A DNA stretch of 63,181 bases from Parapedobacter soli (GTDB lineage Bacteria > Bacteroidota > Bacteroidia > Sphingobacteriales > Sphingobacteriaceae). Below are positions 8,324-17,774 of the stretch, piece after piece. The stretch lies in the NCBI RefSeq assembly GCF_025460835.1, contig NZ_JAMXAY010000026.1, positions 1 to 63,181 on the forward strand, written 5' to 3'. A program made the translations under genes and the position numbers. The notes under the pieces are model-generated. The model did not search any database. It saw only the letters and a list, made by a program, of their open reading frames with translations, and was not told where the DNA came from. The number at the start of each line of letters is the position of its first letter. Position 1 is the stretch's first letter.

Positions 8324-9637
8324 ATGAATAGAGCATATTTACCAATAATATTGGTTTGTATATCGTCGCTAATGCTTTCCAGTTGCGGCCGGTTCGGTAG
8401 TAGTGGCGGCGAACTGGTCGGCGTAAAGCGGGCACACCTCAAAACCAGCCGGGTTCCACACGGCATGGTACTTGTCCCGGGCGGCACGTTCATCATGGGC
8501 CAGTCTGACGAGGACATCACGTTCTCACAGATTGCCCAAAACCGACAAGTCACCATTTCGTCGTTCTACATGGACGAAACCGAGATATCCAACAGCGAGT
8601 ACCGGCAATTCGTCCATTGGGTGCGCGACTCCCTCCTCATCTACAACTACTTGCAAGACGACAGTTATTTCATCGAGGTGGAAGGCACCGGCGAACGGTA
8701 TATCGATTGGCAAAAGGTAAACAGCGGCAAGCGCTCGCTCTGGAACTCCAAAGACCAGGCCGTGCGCGAACGTACGCGCCAGATGTACTACCAGGGCGAA
8801 GACCGCATTTTTGGCAAAGACGAGATCGATGTCCGCCTATTGCGCTACCATTACGACTGGTACGACCTCCGCGCAGCCACCGCAGCTAGACACGACCCCA
8901 CCAAGGTGCGGTCTGATTTCATCCGGCGCGACACCATCCTCGTATATCCCGACACTACGGTGTGGCTCAACGACTTCAGCTATGCCCAGAATGAGCCGAT
9001 GGTGGAGGGCTACTTCTCGCACCCTTCGTTTGACGAATACCCTGTGGTGGGTGTCACCTGGCGGCAGGCAAACGCATTCAACACGTGGCGCTCACGCTTA
9101 TTTGAAAACCACCAGCGCACACGAAAAAACAATAGCCGCGAAATGCGGCAACCTTACATGCTTCCTTCCGAAGCGGAGTGGGAATACGCCGCCCGCGGTG
9201 GCAGGGTGGGCACCCAATACCCGTGGGGCGGACCGTCAGCACGCAACGCGAAAGGCTGCCTTATGGCCAATTTCAAACCCGGCCGGGGCAATTATATCGA
9301 CGATGGGGCAGCTTATACCGCACCGGTATATTCATACTTCCCCAACGATTTCGGCCTTTATAACATGGCCGGAAATGTGGCGGAATGGACCTCCTCCTCA
9401 TTCAATGAGTCGGCATCGTCGTTTGTACATGACATGAACCCCACCTACCGGTACGATGCAGCCGCGGGCGACCCCGAGTCGTTGAAGCGCAAGGTGGTGC
9501 GGGGCGGCTCCTGGAAAGACATCGGCTATTTCCTGCAGAATGGCGCGCGTGCCTACGAGTACCAAGATACCGCCAAGTCTTACATCGGCTTCCGCAGTGT
9601 ATCCGCATACCCGGGCGTAGATCCAATGAACAACTAG
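8324..9637 (+). CDS. gldK: T9SS/gliding motility lipoprotein GldK
   Basis: This 437-residue outer-membrane lipoprotein (lipobox ending at C21, LMLSSC) has a formylglycine-generating-enzyme-like fold. MVLVPGGTFIMG lies near residue 48, and the C-terminal half shows SEAEWEYAARGG, YNMAGNVAEWT and VRGGSW. GldK (PorK in Porphyromonas) forms the periplasmic ring of the type IX secretion system with GldN, needed for gliding and for export of CTD-bearing proteins. It is the first gene of a colinear gldK-gldL-gldM-gldN block with short gaps, which makes the identification secure. Confidence 0.95.
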   Translation: MNRAYLPIILVCISSLMLSSCGRFGSSGGELVGVKRAHLKTSRVPHGMVLVPGGTFIMGQSDEDITFSQIAQNRQVTISSFYMDETEISNSEYRQFVHWVRDSLLIYNYLQDDSYFIEVEGTGERYIDWQKVNSGKRSLWNSKDQAVRERTRQMYYQGEDRIFGKDEIDVRLLRYHYDWYDLRAATAARHDPTKVRSDFIRRDTILVYPDTTVWLNDFSYAQNEPMVEGYFSHPSFDEYPVVGVTWRQANAFNTWRSRLFENHQRTRKNNSREMRQPYMLPSEAEWEYAARGGRVGTQYPWGGPSARNAKGCLMANFKPGRGNYIDDGAAYTAPVYSYFPNDFGLYNMAGNVAEWTSSSFNESASSFVHDMNPTYRYDAAAGDPESLKRKVVRGGSWKDIGYFLQNGARAYEYQDTAKSYIGFRSVSAYPGVDPMNN

Positions 9638-9673
9638 TATAGCTATATAGACAGAAGCACAACACACAATATC

Positions 9674-10471
9674 ATGGCAGAGAAACGCAAATTCAAAATT
9701 GGTATCAACAACATCATCTCTTGGGGAGCTACGGTAGTTATCATCGGGTTGATGGCCAAGCTGCAGCACTGGCCGGCCGGTGATTGGCTCATCGTGGTAG
9801 GCCTCGGCACCGAAGCACTGCTCTTCTTCCTACTCGGTTTCCAGAGAGAAGACAACGACGTGGATTGGACCCGCGTGTACCCCGAGTTGGCGGAAAACTT
9901 CGAAGGTGAACTGCCCAAGGCCTCTGCGCGGCCTGTAGCCGCTACCGGCAGCACGGCCGCACTCGACAAGATGCTGGCCGATGCGAACATCAGCCCCCAA
10001 CTAATCGGCAACCTGGGCGATGGACTCCGCACCTTTGGCGATAAGGTAGCAGCCATTGCCAACGTATCCGACGCCTCCCTGGCCACCAATCGCTTCACCG
10101 AACGGCTGAATGGCGCCACCGGCAGCGTCGAGAAACTAAATGCCGCCTTCGAGAAGGCGTCGACCGACCTCGCCAGCATCAGCACGAGTGGCAGCGACGT
10201 AACCGCATACCACGAGCAGGTAAACAAGCTGGCCAACAACTTGCAGCACCTCAACGCGGTCTACGAAGTTGAGCTGCAAGATACGGGCAAGAAGCTGCAA
10301 ACCATCTCGCAGCATTACGACAGCATCGCCCAGACCCTGCAGAACTTCAACGACTCCGTGGTGGATACGCAGCAATTCAAAGACCAAGTAGCCCACCTCA
10401 ATAAGAACCTGGCATCGCTCAATGCCGTGTACGGAAATATGCTGGCGGCCATGAATCAACCGCGTGTGTAA
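9674..10471 (+). CDS. gldL: T9SS motor protein GldL
   Basis: This 265-residue inner-membrane protein has two adjacent N-terminal transmembrane helices (about residues 11-31 and 34-54) followed by a long cytoplasmic tail predicted to be helical. This is the standard GldL/PorL layout. GldL surrounds the GldM dimer and converts proton motive force into rotation that powers type IX secretion and gliding. The gene lies 36 bp after gldK and 43 bp before gldM. Confidence 0.95.
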   Translation: MAEKRKFKIGINNIISWGATVVIIGLMAKLQHWPAGDWLIVVGLGTEALLFFLLGFQREDNDVDWTRVYPELAENFEGELPKASARPVAATGSTAALDKMLADANISPQLIGNLGDGLRTFGDKVAAIANVSDASLATNRFTERLNGATGSVEKLNAAFEKASTDLASISTSGSDVTAYHEQVNKLANNLQHLNAVYEVELQDTGKKLQTISQHYDSIAQTLQNFNDSVVDTQQFKDQVAHLNKNLASLNAVYGNMLAAMNQPRV

Positions 10472-10514
10472 TTTATTTTTAAGATACTGGTACCTTAACG
10501 AATAGCATTACAGC

Positions 10515-12050
10515 ATGGCAGGAGGAAAACAGACCCCAAGGCAACGGATGATCGGTATCCTATACCTCGTGTTATTGGGATTAGTGGCGATGAATGTTAG
10601 TGATTCTGTGCTCGACGCCTTCAGGAATCTGGCGGCAAGCCTCAACACATCGACCCAGAACACGCAGGAGGGGATAGACAACATGTTCAATGCCTTCCGG
10701 GCAACCAAACTGAAAGATGAGCCCGAGCGTGCCCGCCCCATATTGGAACGTGCCGAGCAGGCGAGCCAACTGGCCGATGACCTGTCGGGATATATCGACT
10801 CACTCAAAACCATACTCGAGGCGGAAGGCGGTGGATTTAACGAAACAACGGGCGACGTGCGCAAGCGCGACAACCTGAGCATCAGCCCCCGCGTGATGAT
10901 CAAGCAGAAGGAAAACGGGGTAGCCCGGGCAGCACAGCTGCGGAGCCGTATAAACGATACACGCGAACAGCTATTGGCACTGGCAAACAATGAGGTGTCT
11001 TTTTCGCTGGATGCGGAAGATCCCCCCACGCGTGCCGGTATCAGTAAGTCGTGGGAACAAGCCAACTTCGGTGATGGTACCCCACTGACGGCCGCAATGA
11101 CGGCATTGGAAAAAATCAAGGCCGACGTGAAAAATGCTGAGGCCGTGGTTGTAAAACATATCTTCGGCGAGATGGACATGGCCGTGGTAAACCTCGACAG
11201 GTTTGCCGCCGTGGCCGTTGCGCCGTCATCTTACGTAATCCAGGGGCAACCCTACACGGCAAAGGTATTCCTCACCGCCTACGATTCGAAATCGACCCCC
11301 GAAATTTCTGTGGGGGGCAACGTCCTGCCCGTTACTGATGGACAGGCAGTCTATACAGTCAACACATCCAGCGAAGGGATATTCAACTGGACCGGTACCA
11401 TCCGTGTTAAGCAGACCGACGGCACCGTTAAAGAATACTTTACCGAGCCACAAACCTATCAGGTTGCACGGCCGTCGGCTGTAGTCTCGCCCGATGCCAT
11501 GAACGTGCTGTATATCGGTGTAGACAACCCCATCTCGGTATCGGCCCCCGGCATCCCGAAAGAAAGCCTGCAGGTGAGCGGCAAAGGGGTTAGTATCTCC
11601 GGCTCGAATGGCAAGTTCGTGGCGCGGGCAACCCAGCCCGGCACCGCCAGTATACACGTATCTGCCCGTATCGGTGACCAGACCCAGTCGCTCAGCTCTA
11701 CCGAATTCCGCGTGAAGCGAATCCCGAAACCGCAGGCCCGCGTGGCAGGGCGCCCGGGCGGGACGGTCGCCGCAGCGCAGATCCGCGGCCAAAACCGCAT
11801 CTTTGCCGCACTGGAAGACTTTGAATTCGATGCCAAGTTCAACATATCGCGCTTTTCGATGTTGATACAGAAACCACGGGTAGACCCGATGGGGCCGTAC
11901 CAAGGCACGAACGGAACCTTCTCCGGCCCGATGCAAAACGCACTAGGTTCGGTTTCGCCGGGATCGTTCGTGTTTTTCTATAATATCATTGCCGTAGGTC
12001 CGGATGGTGTACAGCAGGAACTGGATCCGATTTCATTCCGGGTCAACTAA
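10515..12050 (+). CDS. gldM: T9SS motor protein GldM
   Basis: This 511-residue protein has one N-terminal membrane helix (about residues 14-32, beginning with the conserved PRQRMIGILYLVL) and a large periplasmic part of four successive domains that reaches the outer-membrane GldK/GldN ring. The N-terminal half is helical with a coiled-coil character, and the C-terminal half is beta-rich, as in GldM/PorM. Length matches the family. It lies 17 bp before gldN. Confidence 0.95.
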   Translation: MAGGKQTPRQRMIGILYLVLLGLVAMNVSDSVLDAFRNLAASLNTSTQNTQEGIDNMFNAFRATKLKDEPERARPILERAEQASQLADDLSGYIDSLKTILEAEGGGFNETTGDVRKRDNLSISPRVMIKQKENGVARAAQLRSRINDTREQLLALANNEVSFSLDAEDPPTRAGISKSWEQANFGDGTPLTAAMTALEKIKADVKNAEAVVVKHIFGEMDMAVVNLDRFAAVAVAPSSYVIQGQPYTAKVFLTAYDSKSTPEISVGGNVLPVTDGQAVYTVNTSSEGIFNWTGTIRVKQTDGTVKEYFTEPQTYQVARPSAVVSPDAMNVLYIGVDNPISVSAPGIPKESLQVSGKGVSISGSNGKFVARATQPGTASIHVSARIGDQTQSLSSTEFRVKRIPKPQARVAGRPGGTVAAAQIRGQNRIFAALEDFEFDAKFNISRFSMLIQKPRVDPMGPYQGTNGTFSGPMQNALGSVSPGSFVFFYNIIAVGPDGVQQELDPISFRVN

Positions 12051-12067
12051 CAAACAAGGAGGTAACG

Positions 12068-13027
12068 ATGAAAATGTATGGATTTTTGGTTATGATGGGG
12101 GTTGGGCTTTCGGCATACGCCCAGCAAGGCAACCTGTCCAACAGTACCACGCCTATTGCTGCAGAAGAACCGCCGGTGGATGGCTACTACGTCAAATCCG
12201 ACATACTGGACCGCGAAGTGGTCCCCTATTCGAATATCCGTCCTACCGATGTGGCGTATGTGAAGCGCATCTGGCGGGAATTTGATGTGCGCGAAAAGAT
12301 GAACACCCTATACGCCTCACCCAAATCGCGGCTCATCGATGTGATCATGGAAGCCGTAATGGCTGGCGAGCTCACGGCCTACGACCCAACCCCGACGGAT
12401 GATGACCCTACGGGCGACAGCTTCAAAACACGCCTATCGCCCGACCAGGTGTTGGGCCGGTTCGGTGCCGATAGTACACTGGTAGAGGAGTACGACGAAG
12501 AGGGCAACGTCATCGCCTCGCATTTCGAAGCCTCCGCTTTCAACCCTGATGATGTGGTTCGTTTCCGGATCAAGGAAGACTGGATTTTCGATAAGCAGCG
12601 TTCCGTTTTCGAGCCGCGTATCATCGGTATCGCACCGCTGGTAACACCCAAGATAGACGAGATCATGGGCGGGGCAGACATGGGAACGGAAGGACTGGAT
12701 GCCGTTGAAGATATCCCCGGATTCGATATGGCCGATAACACGCCGGCCGTCGCTGCAGACGCATACCCCGCCTTCTGGATTTACTTTCCCGAGGCACGGC
12801 ACATCTTCGTCAACAAGGAAGTACCCTCCCGGCACAACGACGCTACAGGACTGAGCTATGACGATGTATTCATCAAACGGCTCTTCTCGAGCTATATCGT
12901 TAAACAATCGAACCCTGAGGACCTACGCATCCGCGACTATGTAGACAACGGGATAGATCGCCTCTACGAGGCAGAGCGGATCAAAAAGACCATCATCGAC
13001 TTCGAGCAGGACCTGTGGTCGTATTAA
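12068..13027 (+). CDS. gldN: T9SS/gliding motility protein GldN
   Basis: This 319-residue periplasmic protein has a signal peptide (cleavage near residue 17, AYAQQ). It contains the GldN/PorN phrases KRIWREFDVREKMN near residue 75 and YFPEARHIFVNKE near residue 240. GldN associates with GldK to form the type IX secretion periplasmic ring. It has an unusually good ribosome-binding site for this genome (GGAGG at 12058-12062, 5 bp before the ATG). It ends the gldKLMN block. Confidence 0.93.
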   Translation: MKMYGFLVMMGVGLSAYAQQGNLSNSTTPIAAEEPPVDGYYVKSDILDREVVPYSNIRPTDVAYVKRIWREFDVREKMNTLYASPKSRLIDVIMEAVMAGELTAYDPTPTDDDPTGDSFKTRLSPDQVLGRFGADSTLVEEYDEEGNVIASHFEASAFNPDDVVRFRIKEDWIFDKQRSVFEPRIIGIAPLVTPKIDEIMGGADMGTEGLDAVEDIPGFDMADNTPAVAADAYPAFWIYFPEARHIFVNKEVPSRHNDATGLSYDDVFIKRLFSSYIVKQSNPEDLRIRDYVDNGIDRLYEAERIKKTIIDFEQDLWSY

Positions 13028-13154
13028 CCACAAAAAAGTGATTTTCGTCAAGCCATTGGCTATTTCGTTTTTTTGGCACGTAAATCGTTATGTCTCTAAT
13101 TATAATGCAAATGTAAAATTGATTTACGGCGTGTGGGCTCACATGAAGATTACT

Positions 13155-13162
13155 TAAGTTTG
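13155..13162 (+). promoter_or_regulatory. Candidate -7 box (TAAGTTTG)
   Basis: TAAGTTTG fits TAnnTTTG and lies 39 bp before the GTG start of the cupin-like gene, in an AT-rich 174-bp gap after gldN. Confidence 0.5.
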
Positions 13163-13201
13163 CATTAGCATAATTAACAGTTTCAAATTAGCTTTTAAGT
13201 C

Positions 13202-14068
13202 GTGCAACTCAAAAAAGTTAACAAAATCTCTGGAATCAGCTCGGCTGACTTCATCAAGGATTACCTCAATAAGGGGGTACCCGTAATCATGGATGATTTC
13301 GTTGCCAAAGACAGTCCGGCTTGGACCAAGTGGAGCTATGACTATTTCAAGGAAATAGCCGGAGATACCGTCATTTCTTTGCATGGGCGCGAAGATGCGT
13401 CTAATGACCGCGCAGCCAGCGCACCCGTGGCCAAGATGAGATTCGGTGAGTATTTGGACATGATCGAACGCGAGCCGACCGATCTGCGGATCTTCCTGTT
13501 CAACCTCATGAAGCTCAAACCCGAACTCAACCACGACCTGGTGTACAACGATGTGACCGGCGGCAAGGTATTGCAGTGGCTCCCTTACCTTTTCTTCGGC
13601 GGCGAGGGGTCCAGTACCCGCAACCACTTCGACATCGACATGTCACATGTCTTCATCACCCAGTACAAGGGGGTCAAGAAAATCTGGCTATTCCCACTGG
13701 AGCAATCGGATTTGATGTATAAATTGCCGTACAACTTCCACAGTATCGCAAACATCAAAAATCCCGACTATGAGAAGTTCCCTGCCCTAAAGTACCTCAA
13801 CGGCTATGAGGCAGAGATCCATCCGGGAGAGACGCTGTTCATGCCGTCGGGCTGGTGGCATTACATCCAATATGTCACCGAAGGGTATTCCATCAGCGTG
13901 CGGGCACTGCCTTCCAAGGTGTACGATAAATGGCGTGGCTTCCGCAACCTGGTCATTACGCGCAATTTCGACAATACCATGCGCAAAATCTTTAAGGACC
14001 GTTGGTTCAACTACAAAATAAGCGAAGCCAACAAACGTGCCGAGCGTGCCCTGAAACGGGTACAGTAG
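13202..14068 (+). CDS. JmjC/cupin-like 2-oxoglutarate oxygenase-type protein
   Basis: This 288-residue cytoplasmic protein resembles the cupin_8/JmjC family of Fe(II)- and 2-oxoglutarate-dependent oxygenases. The facial triad is visible as HFD within NHFDIDMSHVF near residue 142 and the distal histidine in SGWWHYI near residue 220. Members hydroxylate proteins or small molecules; no substrate can be inferred here. The start is GTG at 13202, which directly opens the conserved N-terminus. It is followed 8 bp later by a 46-residue membrane protein, probably in the same transcript. Confidence 0.82.
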   Translation: MQLKKVNKISGISSADFIKDYLNKGVPVIMDDFVAKDSPAWTKWSYDYFKEIAGDTVISLHGREDASNDRAASAPVAKMRFGEYLDMIEREPTDLRIFLFNLMKLKPELNHDLVYNDVTGGKVLQWLPYLFFGGEGSSTRNHFDIDMSHVFITQYKGVKKIWLFPLEQSDLMYKLPYNFHSIANIKNPDYEKFPALKYLNGYEAEIHPGETLFMPSGWWHYIQYVTEGYSISVRALPSKVYDKWRGFRNLVITRNFDNTMRKIFKDRWFNYKISEANKRAERALKRVQ

Positions 14069-14076
14069 GAGATATC

Positions 14077-14217
14077 ATGTATTTTTTCAGAAAAAAAGAT
14101 CCCAACAGACCCACCAGCTTCAACTTACGCGTGATGCATGTTATCAATGCGACCGCCATCATCCTGTTTTTGCTGGCTATCCTCTACAAGATCGTCGATT
14201 GGCTTTTTTTCAATTAA
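14077..14217 (+). CDS. Small single-span membrane protein
   Basis: This 46-residue protein has a charged N-terminus (MYFFRKKDPNRP) and one transmembrane helix (about residues 22-42). The ATG at 14077 is preceded by AGGAGA at 14068-14072 with suitable spacing. It follows the cupin-like gene by 8 bp. It resembles a short Bacteroidota family of unknown function (possibly DUF6728), but that name is from memory and unverified. An in-frame extension upstream would overlap the cupin gene and is unlikely. Confidence 0.65.
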   Translation: MYFFRKKDPNRPTSFNLRVMHVINATAIILFLLAILYKIVDWLFFN

Positions 14218-14239
14218 ATATTTTGCTTTTAATGGCATT

Positions 14240-14293
14240 GAAGCCTGCATGAATTATTAAGCTCATATATGAAGGGTAATTCATGTAGGTTTC
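14240..14293. repeat. 17-bp near-perfect inverted repeat
   Basis: The arms are 14240-14256 and 14277-14293. They are complementary at 15 of 17 positions and the other two would be G-U pairs in RNA. The 20-nt loop contains the perfect palindrome TCATATATGA (14263-14272). No T-run follows on the plus strand. It could be a large operator for ridA, an RNA structure or a small palindromic repeat element. Confidence 0.6.
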
Positions 14294-14315
14294 AGCTGAT
14301 ATTAATCCACATGTT

Positions 14316-14705
14316 ATGTCTACAAGCAAGGAAATAATCAATACAGTAAAAGCTCCCGCCCCGATCGGCCCATACAACCAGGCCGTGAGAGCGGGCAATA
14401 CGTTATACGTATCGGGGCAGATAGCCCTATCGCCGCAAACCGGCGAGCTGGTTACCGGTTCGGTAGCCGGAGAGGCCCGGCAGGTACTGGATAACCTCGC
14501 AGCCATTCTGGCCGAAGCAGGCTACGCCTTTGCGGATGTGGTGAAAACCACCATCTTCCTGCGCGACATGGCCGATTTTGCCACCGTCAACGAGGTGTAT
14601 GGCACATATTTCACCGGGCAGGCCCCCGCACGCGAAACCGTAGCAGTAGCGGGGTTGCCCAAAAATGTCAATGTCGAGATTTCTGTCATCGCCTGGAAAG
14701 CCTAA
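14316..14705 (+). CDS. ridA: RidA-family reactive imine deaminase
   Basis: This 129-residue cytoplasmic protein belongs to the RidA/YjgF/UK114 family, which hydrolyses reactive 2-aminoacrylate/imine intermediates from PLP enzymes. The active-site arginine lies in PARETVAV near residue 107, and GPYNQAV near residue 20 and LYVSGQI near residue 31 are typical. Length is normal for a RidA trimer subunit. It is separated from the small membrane protein by a palindrome and stands 60 bp before recG. Confidence 0.92.
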   Translation: MSTSKEIINTVKAPAPIGPYNQAVRAGNTLYVSGQIALSPQTGELVTGSVAGEARQVLDNLAAILAEAGYAFADVVKTTIFLRDMADFATVNEVYGTYFTGQAPARETVAVAGLPKNVNVEISVIAWKA

Positions 14706-14765
14706 ATGCAGACCGGCAAGGGTAGCATTCAGAAAGTTTTCCATAAATTCGCACAAAACCGATGA

Positions 14766-16886
14766 TTGCAGGAACTCCCAGTGGCACCACTCAGCACCAT
14801 AACCCCCATTGAATACCTCAAAGGTGTGGGTCCTGCCCGTGCCGCCGTGCTCAACGATGAATTGGGCATACATACGTTTGGGGACCTGCTGAAACACTAC
14901 CCCTTCCGTTACATCGACCGCACGCAATTCCACAAAATAAAGCAGCTCCACCCTGATATGGCGGCAGCGCAGGTTATCGGGCGGCTGATGCATATCGACG
15001 AGGTGGGCGAGCGCCGCGGCAAGCGGCTTGTGGGCCTCTTCAGAGACGACACGGGAACAATGGAGCTAGTGTGGTTCCAAAGTATCGGCTGGCTGAAAAA
15101 AGCATTGCAGGTAGGCGCAGCCTATACCATATACGGCAAGCCCAATGTATTCAATGGCCAGCTCTCCATGACACACCCCGAAATGGAAGTGTACAAGTCC
15201 GGCAGTCCTCAACAGGGCAATATGAGCCTGCAGCCCGTATACAGCAGCACCGAAAAACTACGGAAATTCGCGCTGGACAGTAAAGGCATCCAAAAGTTAC
15301 AGGTTGCCCTGTTAGAGAGTATCGGCTCCCAGCTTACGGAAACGCTGCCCGACTATATCGTGCAGCAGCACCGCCTCATGCCGCTGCCCAGGGCCCTGGC
15401 CGCCATACATTTCCCACGCAGCAACGAGGAGCTGGCACAGGCCGTACACCGCCTCAAATTCGATGAGCTGTTCTTCATCCAGCTCAAGCTGCTCAAAAAC
15501 AAGCTACTCAACACCCAGAAATTCAAGGGTCACCGCTTTGATACCGTTGGCGACAGGTTCAACACGTTCTACCACAAGCAACTCCCTTTCGCGCTCACCA
15601 ATGCCCAGAAGCGGGTAATCAGGGAAATCCGCCGGGATACCGCCTCGGGGGCACAGCTCAACCGGCTGGTGCAGGGCGACGTGGGCAGCGGAAAAACCGT
15701 GGTGGCACTCATGTGCATGCTCCTGGCTATCGACAATGGCTTCCAGGCGTGCCTCATGGCGCCCACGGAAATCCTCGCGCAGCAGCATTACCACAGTATC
15801 ACCAAGCTCTTGGGTGGCGGCATCGCCTCCGTGCAACTCCTTACCGGCTCCACACCCAAGAAAGACCGCCGCATTATCCACACCCAGCTCGAAGACGGCA
15901 CGCTCGATATCCTTGTGGGTACCCACGCGCTCATCGAAGACACCGTGCGTTTCCACAACCTCGGCTTTGTGGTCATCGATGAGCAACACCGCTTCGGCGT
16001 GGAGCAGCGCGCCAAGCTGTGGCGCAAGAACCGTATCCCGCCGCACATGCTGGTAATGACCGCCACCCCCATCCCGCGCACACTCGCCATGACACTGTAT
16101 GGCGACCTGGATATCTCGGTGATCGACGAACTCCCCGCCGGGCGGAAGCCCATCAAAACGATGCACCTCTACGAGAGCAGCCGCCTCCGCATGTTCGGGT
16201 TCATGAAAGAAGAAATCGCCAAAGGCCGGCAGGTGTACATCGTTTACCCCCTCATCAGCGAGAGCGAAAAGATGGACCTGCTGTACCTCGAAGCAGGCCT
16301 GGAAACGTTGCAGGAAGAATTCCCCCTGCCTGGATACCGCATCAGCATTGTACACGGCAAAATGCCGGTAAAAGACAAAGAATTTGAGATGCAGCGGTTT
16401 GTGAAAGGTGAAACCCAGATCATGGTGGCCACCACGGTAATCGAGGTGGGTGTCGACGTGCCCAACGCCTCGGTGATGGTTATCGAGAATGCCGAGCGCT
16501 TCGGCCTGTCGCAGCTGCACCAACTGCGGGGGCGTGTCGGGCGCGGAGCAGAGCAGTCGTACTGCATCCTCATGTCGGGCAGGAAGCTGGGCAAGGACAG
16601 TAAGCTGCGGCTGGAGACCATGGTCCGTACCAACGACGGGTTTGAGATTGCCGAGGTAGACCTCCAGCTGCGCGGCCCGGGCGACCTGGCAGGCACCCAG
16701 CAAAGCGGCGTGCTCGACCTCAAACTGGCTGACCTCACCACCGACCAGGCCCTACTCGCGGCGATACGGCAACTGGTGATTGCCCTCTTCGACGCCGACC
16801 CCCAGCTAGCCAAGGCCGAACATAGCCGCCTGCGCGACTACCTTACCCAAACCGAACCGGGTATCGGCTGGGAAAAAATATCGTAG
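14766..16886 (+). CDS. recG: ATP-dependent DNA helicase RecG
   Basis: This 706-residue superfamily 2 helicase remodels stalled replication forks and branched DNA. It has an N-terminal wedge/OB domain (residues about 10-200), Walker A GDVGSGKT near 302, the DEQH box VIDEQHRFG near 402, and TATPIPRTL near 430. The C-terminal RecG phrases TTVIEVGVDVPNA, QLHQLRGRVGRG and LRGPGDLAGTQQSG are intact. The start is the TTG at 14766, followed by the expected ITPIEYLKGVGP N-terminus. A hairpin ending the next, opposing gene follows. Confidence 0.95.
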   Translation: MQELPVAPLSTITPIEYLKGVGPARAAVLNDELGIHTFGDLLKHYPFRYIDRTQFHKIKQLHPDMAAAQVIGRLMHIDEVGERRGKRLVGLFRDDTGTMELVWFQSIGWLKKALQVGAAYTIYGKPNVFNGQLSMTHPEMEVYKSGSPQQGNMSLQPVYSSTEKLRKFALDSKGIQKLQVALLESIGSQLTETLPDYIVQQHRLMPLPRALAAIHFPRSNEELAQAVHRLKFDELFFIQLKLLKNKLLNTQKFKGHRFDTVGDRFNTFYHKQLPFALTNAQKRVIREIRRDTASGAQLNRLVQGDVGSGKTVVALMCMLLAIDNGFQACLMAPTEILAQQHYHSITKLLGGGIASVQLLTGSTPKKDRRIIHTQLEDGTLDILVGTHALIEDTVRFHNLGFVVIDEQHRFGVEQRAKLWRKNRIPPHMLVMTATPIPRTLAMTLYGDLDISVIDELPAGRKPIKTMHLYESSRLRMFGFMKEEIAKGRQVYIVYPLISESEKMDLLYLEAGLETLQEEFPLPGYRISIVHGKMPVKDKEFEMQRFVKGETQIMVATTVIEVGVDVPNASVMVIENAERFGLSQLHQLRGRVGRGAEQSYCILMSGRKLGKDSKLRLETMVRTNDGFEIAEVDLQLRGPGDLAGTQQSGVLDLKLADLTTDQALLAAIRQLVIALFDADPQLAKAEHSRLRDYLTQTEPGIGWEKIS

Positions 16887-16895
16887 GGATCCCAC

Positions 16896-16928
16896 AAAAA
16901 AAACAGCCCGCTTCGACGAAGGGGCTGT
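16896..16928 (-). terminator. Intrinsic terminator of the coiled-coil protein gene
   Basis: Stem arms are 16903-16909 (ACAGCCC) and 16922-16928 (GGGCTGT). On the minus strand the hairpin is followed by eight T (A-run at 16896-16903 on the plus strand). It lies between convergent recG and the minus-strand gene ending at 16965. Confidence 0.8.
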
Positions 16929-16964
16929 CCGGATATATATAGACGCTGCTGCGTATGTTGCTGC

Positions 16965-17549
16965 CTACCTAAGTGCCATGGTCATGTGGGCCACCTCGCC
17001 ACGGCTCGCGCGGGCAATCGCATTGGCAAAATACCGCTCAGCTTGTTGCAGTAACGGACGGGTCTCGTCGTTTACGAAACCAGCATATTTGCGCTTCGCT
17101 TTCTTAAACTGCCGTTGTTCCCGCTTCAACTCGGTCTGGAGCTGCTCCCTCAGCTTGGCAATTTTTGCCGCCTCATAGGCGTCGCGCTCCTCATGCTTCT
17201 TTGCATATTGGGCTTCAATTTCGGCGATGGCCCTTTTACCCGATTCCACCCGCACCCCCCGGTTGATGTCGTCTTGGTAAACCTTGATGAAGAAAGCCCT
17301 GTCGCGCTCCAGTTCGGCATGGTTGCCCCGGCTTCCACGCACGTGCTCGCTGGCCATTTGGAACTGATTGAACAACACATCCACGTTATGCTGGTGGAAT
17401 GCGATAGCCTGCTTGAAAGCTGCTACGCTCTTCTGCTCGCTGACATGTTCTTTTTTCACTTTTTCGACAGGACGTGGTGCATTTGTGCTGGCAACACTGG
17501 TTCCTACTACGGCTGCGCAAATCATGGCGCTTAATACTAACGATTTCAT
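16965..17549 (-). CDS. Secreted coiled-coil protein of unknown function
   Basis: This 194-residue protein has a signal peptide (about residues 1-20, MKSLVLSAMICAAVVGTSVA). The rest is highly charged, rich in Lys, Glu, Gln and Arg, and almost certainly long helices or coiled coil. There is no recognisable domain or catalytic motif. It is monocistronic, with a terminator at 16896-16928. I do not recognise a family. The composition suggests a periplasmic structural or chaperone-like helix bundle, which is inference only. Confidence 0.7.
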   Translation of the reverse strand: MKSLVLSAMICAAVVGTSVASTNAPRPVEKVKKEHVSEQKSVAAFKQAIAFHQHNVDVLFNQFQMASEHVRGSRGNHAELERDRAFFIKVYQDDINRGVRVESGKRAIAEIEAQYAKKHEERDAYEAAKIAKLREQLQTELKREQRQFKKAKRKYAGFVNDETRPLLQQAERYFANAIARASRGEVAHMTMALR

Positions 17550-17774
17550 AACTTTACGATTTTATTTTTTACTTTTTCCTTTTCGTTTCTATGGATAAGA
17601 CGACGAAGGGTGAAAAACGTTGCACTACCCTGGTGGGATAATAGACAAACCGCCGATAATCATCGACCAACGGAAACCGAATTAGACGAAAAGGCTCATT
17701 TTATAGATAAACGGGCGTGGACAGGCCGCAAAAAATCACCGAAAACCAGTATTTACAGCGCAGCGGGGATACCG
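17550..17774. other. Intergenic region upstream of the small-RNA candidate
   Basis: This stretch lies between two minus-strand genes and contains no convincing gene. A plus-strand open frame (17610-17867) runs through the terminator hairpin at 17807-17837 and shows no family resemblance, so it was not called. Confidence 0.5.

Noticed and set aside
15504-16703. A 399-codon open frame on the minus strand
   Set aside because: It is entirely antisense to recG, has no family resemblance and is His/Glu/Val-rich in a way typical of shadow frames in GC-rich genes.
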